DNA from: Intrasporangium_A sp039812505
GTDB taxonomy: Bacteria; Actinomycetota; Actinomycetes; Actinomycetales; Dermatophilaceae
Length of the DNA: 12,155 nt
Assembly (NCBI RefSeq): GCF_039812505.1
Contig: NZ_JBDIAQ010000104.1
Location: 1-12,155, forward strand
Direction of reading: 5' to 3'
The notes under the pieces: generated by a model
What the model was told of the DNA's origin: nothing
What the model saw: the letters and a program-made list of their open reading frames with translations, nothing else
Database searches by the model: none
Shown: piece by piece, positions 6,592-12,155 of the stretch
Numbering within the stretch: position 1 is the stretch's first letter
How the letters are laid out: every line of letters begins with the position of its first letter
Translations under genes and position numbers: made by a program

Positions 6592-7080
6592 TCAGCTCGC
6601 GCGGGAGCGCAGCTCGGCCAGCGCCGCCCGGTAGGGGCCGAAGTCGCGGCGCTGCCCCATCGGGCCGACCGCACGCCAGACGACCAGGCCCTCGGCGTCG
6701 AGCAGGAAGGTGGCCCGGCCCGGCGCGCCGACCTGCTCGTCCAGCACCCCGTAGCGACGCGCCACGTCACCGTGCGGCCAGAAGTCGGCAAGCAGCGGGA
6801 AGAAGTAGCCCTCCGCGTCGGCCCACGCGCGCAGGCTGTACATCGGGTCGCACGAGATCGCCAGCACCTGGATGCCGTCGTGCTGGAAGTCCTCGAGCCC
6901 GTCGCGGATCTCGCGCAGCTCGCCCGTGCAGATCCCGGAGAAGGCGAACGGGAAGAACACGAGGGCCACGTTGGTCCGGCCGCGCAGCCCGGCGAGGGAG
7001 ACCGGCCCGCCGTGGTGGTCACGCAGGGTGAAGTCCGGTGCCGGGTCACCGACGGCCGGGACGGGACGGGCGTCGCTCAT
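6592..7080 (-). CDS. AhpE-type peroxiredoxin
   Basis: This 162-residue thiol peroxidase would reduce hydrogen peroxide, organic peroxides or peroxynitrite in the cytosol. The thioredoxin-fold motifs are PAPDFTLRDHHG (13-24), FFPFAFSGICTGEL (42-55) with peroxidatic C51, SCDPM (76-80) with a second cysteine C77, and the active-site arginine in GAPGRATFLLD (R122). Many actinobacterial relatives I recall have CTGELC; here that second cysteine is arginine, so if a resolving cysteine is used it would be C77, or the enzyme works with an external thiol. The ATG at 7080 is 16 bases after the DUF3052 stop and has no Shine-Dalgarno sequence. A weak -10-like CACACT ends 6 bases before it. Probably co-transcribed with DUF3052. 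Confidence 0.9.
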   Translation of the reverse strand: MSDARPVPAVGDPAPDFTLRDHHGGPVSLAGLRGRTNVALVFFPFAFSGICTGELREIRDGLEDFQHDGIQVLAISCDPMYSLRAWADAEGYFFPLLADFWPHGDVARRYGVLDEQVGAPGRATFLLDAEGLVVWRAVGPMGQRRDFGPYRAALAELRSRAS

Positions 7081-7096
7081 GCGCCAAGTGTGCCAG

Positions 7097-7507
7097 TCAG
7101 CGCCGGGGGCCCTTCGGCGACATGAGCCGGCTTGCCGACCAGTTGGCGCACACGTTGACGATGCCGCCGGTCTGCAGGCCCGCTGTCGAGGCGGCCTCCT
7201 CGACCTCGCTGGCCTCGACGTGTCCGACGCGGCCGGCCTTCGGCGTCATCAGCACGACGAACCCCTGGTCGAACAGCTTGGTCAGCCCGTCGACGAGCAG
7301 GTCGCCGAGGTCCTCGTCGCCGTCCCGGTACCAGATGAGGACGCCGTCCGCACCCTCGTCGAAGTCCTCGTCCTCCAGCTCGCCCTGTACGAGCTGCTCG
7401 ATCGCGAGCCGGACACCGTCGTCGACGTCGTCGTCGTAGCCGAACTCCTGGATGACCTGTCCCTGCGCGAAGCCCAGCTTGCCCAGGGGCGCCGCTCCCG
7501 CGGTCAT
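7097..7507 (-). CDS. DUF3052 family protein
   Basis: This 136-residue acidic, soluble protein of unknown function belongs to the DUF3052 family, which is common in actinobacteria. Recognisable stretches are LGFAQGQVIQEFGYDDDVDD (11-30), LEDEDFDEGADGVLIWYRDG and the MTPKAGRVGHVEASEVEEAA segment. There is no signal peptide or membrane segment. It is the first gene of the minus-strand series, divergent from aceE, and is followed closely by the peroxiredoxin; the same DUF3052-AhpE-aceE arrangement is known in mycobacteria. The ATG at 7507 has AGAAGGA 13 bases upstream, a rather long spacing, and no alternative start in frame is nearby. Confidence 0.88.
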   Translation of the reverse strand: MTAGAAPLGKLGFAQGQVIQEFGYDDDVDDGVRLAIEQLVQGELEDEDFDEGADGVLIWYRDGDEDLGDLLVDGLTKLFDQGFVVLMTPKAGRVGHVEASEVEEAASTAGLQTGGIVNVCANWSASRLMSPKGPRR

Positions 7508-7747
7508 GCCCGCGACACCATCCTTCTGATCCGTCGTCTCGTGCGCGAGGCCGGCGACCCCGCGGGGACGACGCTACCGTGCCGGGCCCACCCTGCGGGG
7601 CCTCCAGCCGGGCCCGTACCGCCGGGACCGGGGGTGCCGTCGGCCGCGCACCCCGCTGTGCCGGGGCGCCCGATCTGGTGAAGGATGGCCCCGACGCGTG
7701 ACGGTCCGACCGGTCCCGCGCGTCCCGCGCGACGAGAGGACAGCGAC
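7508..7747. promoter_or_regulatory. divergent intergenic region between DUF3052 and aceE
   Basis: These 240 bases must hold promoters for both directions. The sequence ACGCTACCGT (7571-7580) contains a TAnnnT -10-like hexamer on each strand (TACCGT on plus, TAGCGT on minus), but I see no convincing -35 for either. The minus-strand ribosome site AGAAGGA and the plus-strand site AGAGGA (7735-7740, 7 bases before the GTG of aceE) are clear. The region otherwise holds GC-rich short repeats. No convincing small gene is seen. Confidence 0.4.
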
Positions 7748-10519
<2,772 letters not shown>

Positions 10520-10559
10520 CGGGGACCGTAGCCCGCCCCGCCGACGAGCCGACCCTGCT

Positions 10560-10607
10560 GCGGAGCCGGCTGGACGGCATACGGGCCGTATGCCGCTCGC
10601 GGAGCCG
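10560..10607. repeat. 21-bp perfect palindrome flanked by 9-bp direct repeats
   Basis: Between aceE and argG, positions 10575-10595 form a perfect 10-bp inverted repeat (CGGCATACGG and CCGTATGCCG) around a single G. GCGGAGCCG occurs on each side as a direct repeat (10560-10568 and 10599-10607). No T-run follows, so it is not a typical intrinsic terminator, although an 8-bp stem with a GGGCC loop could form in aceE mRNA. It may be a binding site. Its half-sites are copies of a word repeated elsewhere in the window. Confidence 0.6.
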
Positions 10608-10628
10608 AGTGCGTCGGTTCCGCCCGCG

Positions 10629-10666
10629 ATTGGATAAGTATTCGTGATCATGCATATACTTGCACG
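10629..10666 (+). promoter_or_regulatory. tandem ARG boxes (ArgR operator) at argG
   Basis: Two imperfect ARG boxes of the form TGAAT-N4-ATTCA are seen: TGGAT-AAGT-ATTCG (10631-10644) and TGCAT-ATAC-TTGCA (10651-10664). Each half-site of the first matches four of five bases, and the second has the TGCAT-type half-sites seen in actinobacteria. They are 20 bp apart, about two helical turns, as expected for one ArgR hexamer binding a box pair. They cover the -35 and -10, so arginine-loaded ArgR would block transcription. Confidence 0.7.
10630..10660 (+). promoter_or_regulatory. argG promoter, apparently leaderless
   Basis: TATACT (10655-10660, five of six to the -10 consensus) is preceded after 19 bases by TTGGAT (10630-10635, four of six to -35). 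Six bases after the -10 comes the GTG of argG at 10667, so transcription would begin on or next to the start codon. There is no Shine-Dalgarno sequence before the GTG. Confidence 0.7.
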
Positions 10667-12091
10667 GTGTCCAAGGTACTGACCTCCATCCCTGTCGGTG
10701 AACGAGTCGGGATCGCCTTCTCCGGCGGCCTCGACACCTCCGTGGCGGTCGCGTGGATGCGCGAGAAGGGCGCGGTCCCGTGCACGTACACGGCCGACCT
10801 CGGCCAGTACGACGAGGACGACATCGACTCGGTGCCCGGCCGGGCCGGGCAGTACGGCGCCGAGATCTCGCGGCTGGTCGACTGCCGGACGGCGCTGGTC
10901 GAGGAGGGGCTGTCGGCGATCGCGTGCGGCGCGTTCCACATCCGCAGCGGCGGCAAGACCTACTTCAACACCACGCCGCTCGGCCGCGCGGTCACCGGCA
11001 CGCTGCTGGTGCGGGCCATGCAGCAGGACGAGGTCTCCATCTGGGGCGACGGGTCGACCTTCAAGGGCAACGACATCGAACGGTTCTACCGCTACGGCCT
11101 GCTCGCGAACCCCCAGCTGCGCATCTACAAGCCGTGGCTCGACGCCGACTTCGTCAGCGAGCTCGGCGGGCGCAAGGAGATGTCCGAGTGGCTCACCGCG
11201 CGCGAGCTGCCCTACCGCGCCTCGACCGAGAAGGCCTACTCCACCGACGCGAACATCTGGGGCGCCACCCACGAGGCGAAGACCCTCGAGTTCCTCAGCG
11301 AGTCGATCGAGGTCGTCGAGCCCATCATGGGCGTGCGCTTCTGGGACCCCGAGGTCGCCATCGAGCCCGAGGACGTCACCGTCCGGTTCGAGCAGGGCCG
11401 GCCCGTGGCGATCAACGGGGTGCGCTACGCCGACCCGGTCGCCCTCGTGCTCGAGGCGAACCGCATCGGTGGCCGGCACGGCCTGGGCATGTCCGACCAG
11501 ATCGAGAACCGGATCATCGAGGCCAAGTCCCGCGGCGTGTACGAGGCGCCCGCGCTGGCGCTGCTGCACATCACCTACGAGCGGCTGCTCAACGCCATCC
11601 ACAACGAGGACACCATCGCCGGCTACCACAACGAGGGCCGCCGGCTGGGCCGGCTGCTCTACGAGGGACGCTGGCTCGACCCGCAGTCCCTCATGATCCG
11701 CGAGTCGCTGCAGCGCTGGGTCGCCTCCGCGGTCACCGGGGAGGTGACGCTGCGGCTGCGGCGCGGCGACGACTGGTCGATCATGGGCACCGACGGGCCC
11801 GCGTTCTCGTACCACCCGGAGAAGCTGTCGATGGAGCGCACCGAGGATGCCGCCTTCGGCCCCGTCGACCGGATCGGGCAGCTGACGATGCGCAACCTCG
11901 ACATCGCCGACTCCCGCTCGAAGCTCGAGGGGTATGCCGCCGCCGGCCTGCTCGGGGTCCGCGCGGCCGAGCTGGTCGGCGAGCTCACCCCCGGCGGCGC
12001 AGCCGCGATCGCGGCCAACCCGGCCGCGGCCAACGTCGACGACCAGGACGACGCGCTCGACCGGGCCGCCATGGAGTTCGGCTCCGACTGA
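10667..12091 (+). CDS. argG: argininosuccinate synthase, long (enterobacterial-type) form
   Basis: This cytosolic enzyme of arginine biosynthesis condenses citrulline and aspartate with ATP to argininosuccinate. The 474-residue protein follows the long ArgG type (E. coli-like, about 447 residues) rather than the roughly 400-residue form common in arg operons. The ATP-binding loop AFSGGLDTS is at 17-25. Also seen are CGAFHIRSGG, TYFNTTPLGRAVTG, IWGDGSTFKGNDIERFYRYG, IGGRHGLGMSDQIENRIIEA and YEAPALALLHITYERLL. The C-terminus has an Ala-rich acidic tail beyond the E. coli length. The GTG at 10667 is chosen because SKVLTSIPVGERVGIAFSGG aligns with the family start and no other start codon fits upstream. 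It stands alone, 147 bp after aceE, with its own ArgR-controlled promoter and no other arg genes in the window. Confidence 0.96.
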   Translation: MSKVLTSIPVGERVGIAFSGGLDTSVAVAWMREKGAVPCTYTADLGQYDEDDIDSVPGRAGQYGAEISRLVDCRTALVEEGLSAIACGAFHIRSGGKTYFNTTPLGRAVTGTLLVRAMQQDEVSIWGDGSTFKGNDIERFYRYGLLANPQLRIYKPWLDADFVSELGGRKEMSEWLTARELPYRASTEKAYSTDANIWGATHEAKTLEFLSESIEVVEPIMGVRFWDPEVAIEPEDVTVRFEQGRPVAINGVRYADPVALVLEANRIGGRHGLGMSDQIENRIIEAKSRGVYEAPALALLHITYERLLNAIHNEDTIAGYHNEGRRLGRLLYEGRWLDPQSLMIRESLQRWVASAVTGEVTLRLRRGDDWSIMGTDGPAFSYHPEKLSMERTEDAAFGPVDRIGQLTMRNLDIADSRSKLEGYAAAGLLGVRAAELVGELTPGGAAAIAANPAAANVDDQDDALDRAAMEFGSD

Positions 12092-12127
12092 TATGTGGGC
12101 TCGTTTGTCAAGTGGGCAGGGTGAAGC

Positions 12128-12155
12128 GGGGTCCTTCCTGGCCTGGGAGGACCCC
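12128..12155 (+). terminator. probable argG terminator hairpin, cut by the window end
   Basis: GGGGTCCTTCC (12128-12138) pairs with GGGAGGACCCC (12145-12155) through 11 pairs including one U-G, around the loop TGGCCT. It starts 37 bases after the argG stop. The sequence that would show a T-run lies outside the window, so an intrinsic terminator is likely but not proven. Confidence 0.6.

Noticed and set aside
10575..10595. Palindrome as an ordinary intrinsic terminator of aceE
   Set aside because: No T-run follows, and the one-base centre is not a natural hairpin loop; kept as an undefined palindrome.
12092..12127. Sequence after argG considered as an insertion-sequence end
   Set aside because: No transposase, inverted terminal repeat pair or target duplication can be seen in the few bases available.

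Overview
The window is a GC-rich, gene-dense stretch of a chromosome from an actinobacterium (Actinomycetota). Several starts are GTG. The RNase P RNA is of the actinobacterial class A type. The gene order DUF3052 - AhpE-type peroxiredoxin - divergent single-chain pyruvate dehydrogenase E1 (aceE), and the pair rhodanese-metZ, match what I recall from mycobacteria and relatives. The genus cannot be fixed from the sequence. It is core-genome content: I see no prophage, insertion sequence, CRISPR array or defence island.

Layout. From 1 to 7507 everything lies on the minus strand; read in transcription order it runs right to left. DUF3052 protein (7507-7097) is followed by a peroxiredoxin (7080-6592), then tRNA-Val(UAC) (6468-6396). 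One base after the tRNA comes the GTG of a Nif3/DUF34 metal-binding protein (6394-5516). The C4 zinc-ribbon coiled-coil protein (5519-4779) and the RNase H protein (4782-3733) follow, each overlapping its predecessor by 4 bases. A short gap leads to a rhodanese (3708-3295), which overlaps by 4 bases the O-succinylhomoserine sulfhydrylase metZ (3298-2120). A separate sugar-porter MFS gene (1951-500) with its own promoter and operator-like site comes next, then the RNase P RNA gene rnpB (384-6). On the plus strand are aceE (7748-10519) and argG (10667-12091), followed by a hairpin cut off by the window end.

How the genes work together. tRNA-Val, nif3, zinc ribbon and RNase H look like one transcription unit carrying RNA processing and housekeeping functions. 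Rhodanese plus MetZ form a sulfur-assimilation pair (sulfane sulfur handling and homocysteine synthesis). AceE feeds acetyl-CoA into the TCA cycle. ArgG makes argininosuccinate and appears to be controlled by ArgR through two boxes lying over its promoter.

The most interesting signals are small-scale: (1) a tRNA whose 3' end sits one base from a start codon; (2) an apparently leaderless argG with ARG boxes covering -35 and -10; (3) a probable CTG start codon; (4) an RNase H-phosphatase fusion whose phosphatase half has lost its catalytic signature; (5) a strongly over-represented word GTATGCCGC, twice as an inverted pair forming a 21-bp palindrome; (6) a decaying tandem repeat centred on GTGCAC upstream of rnpB.
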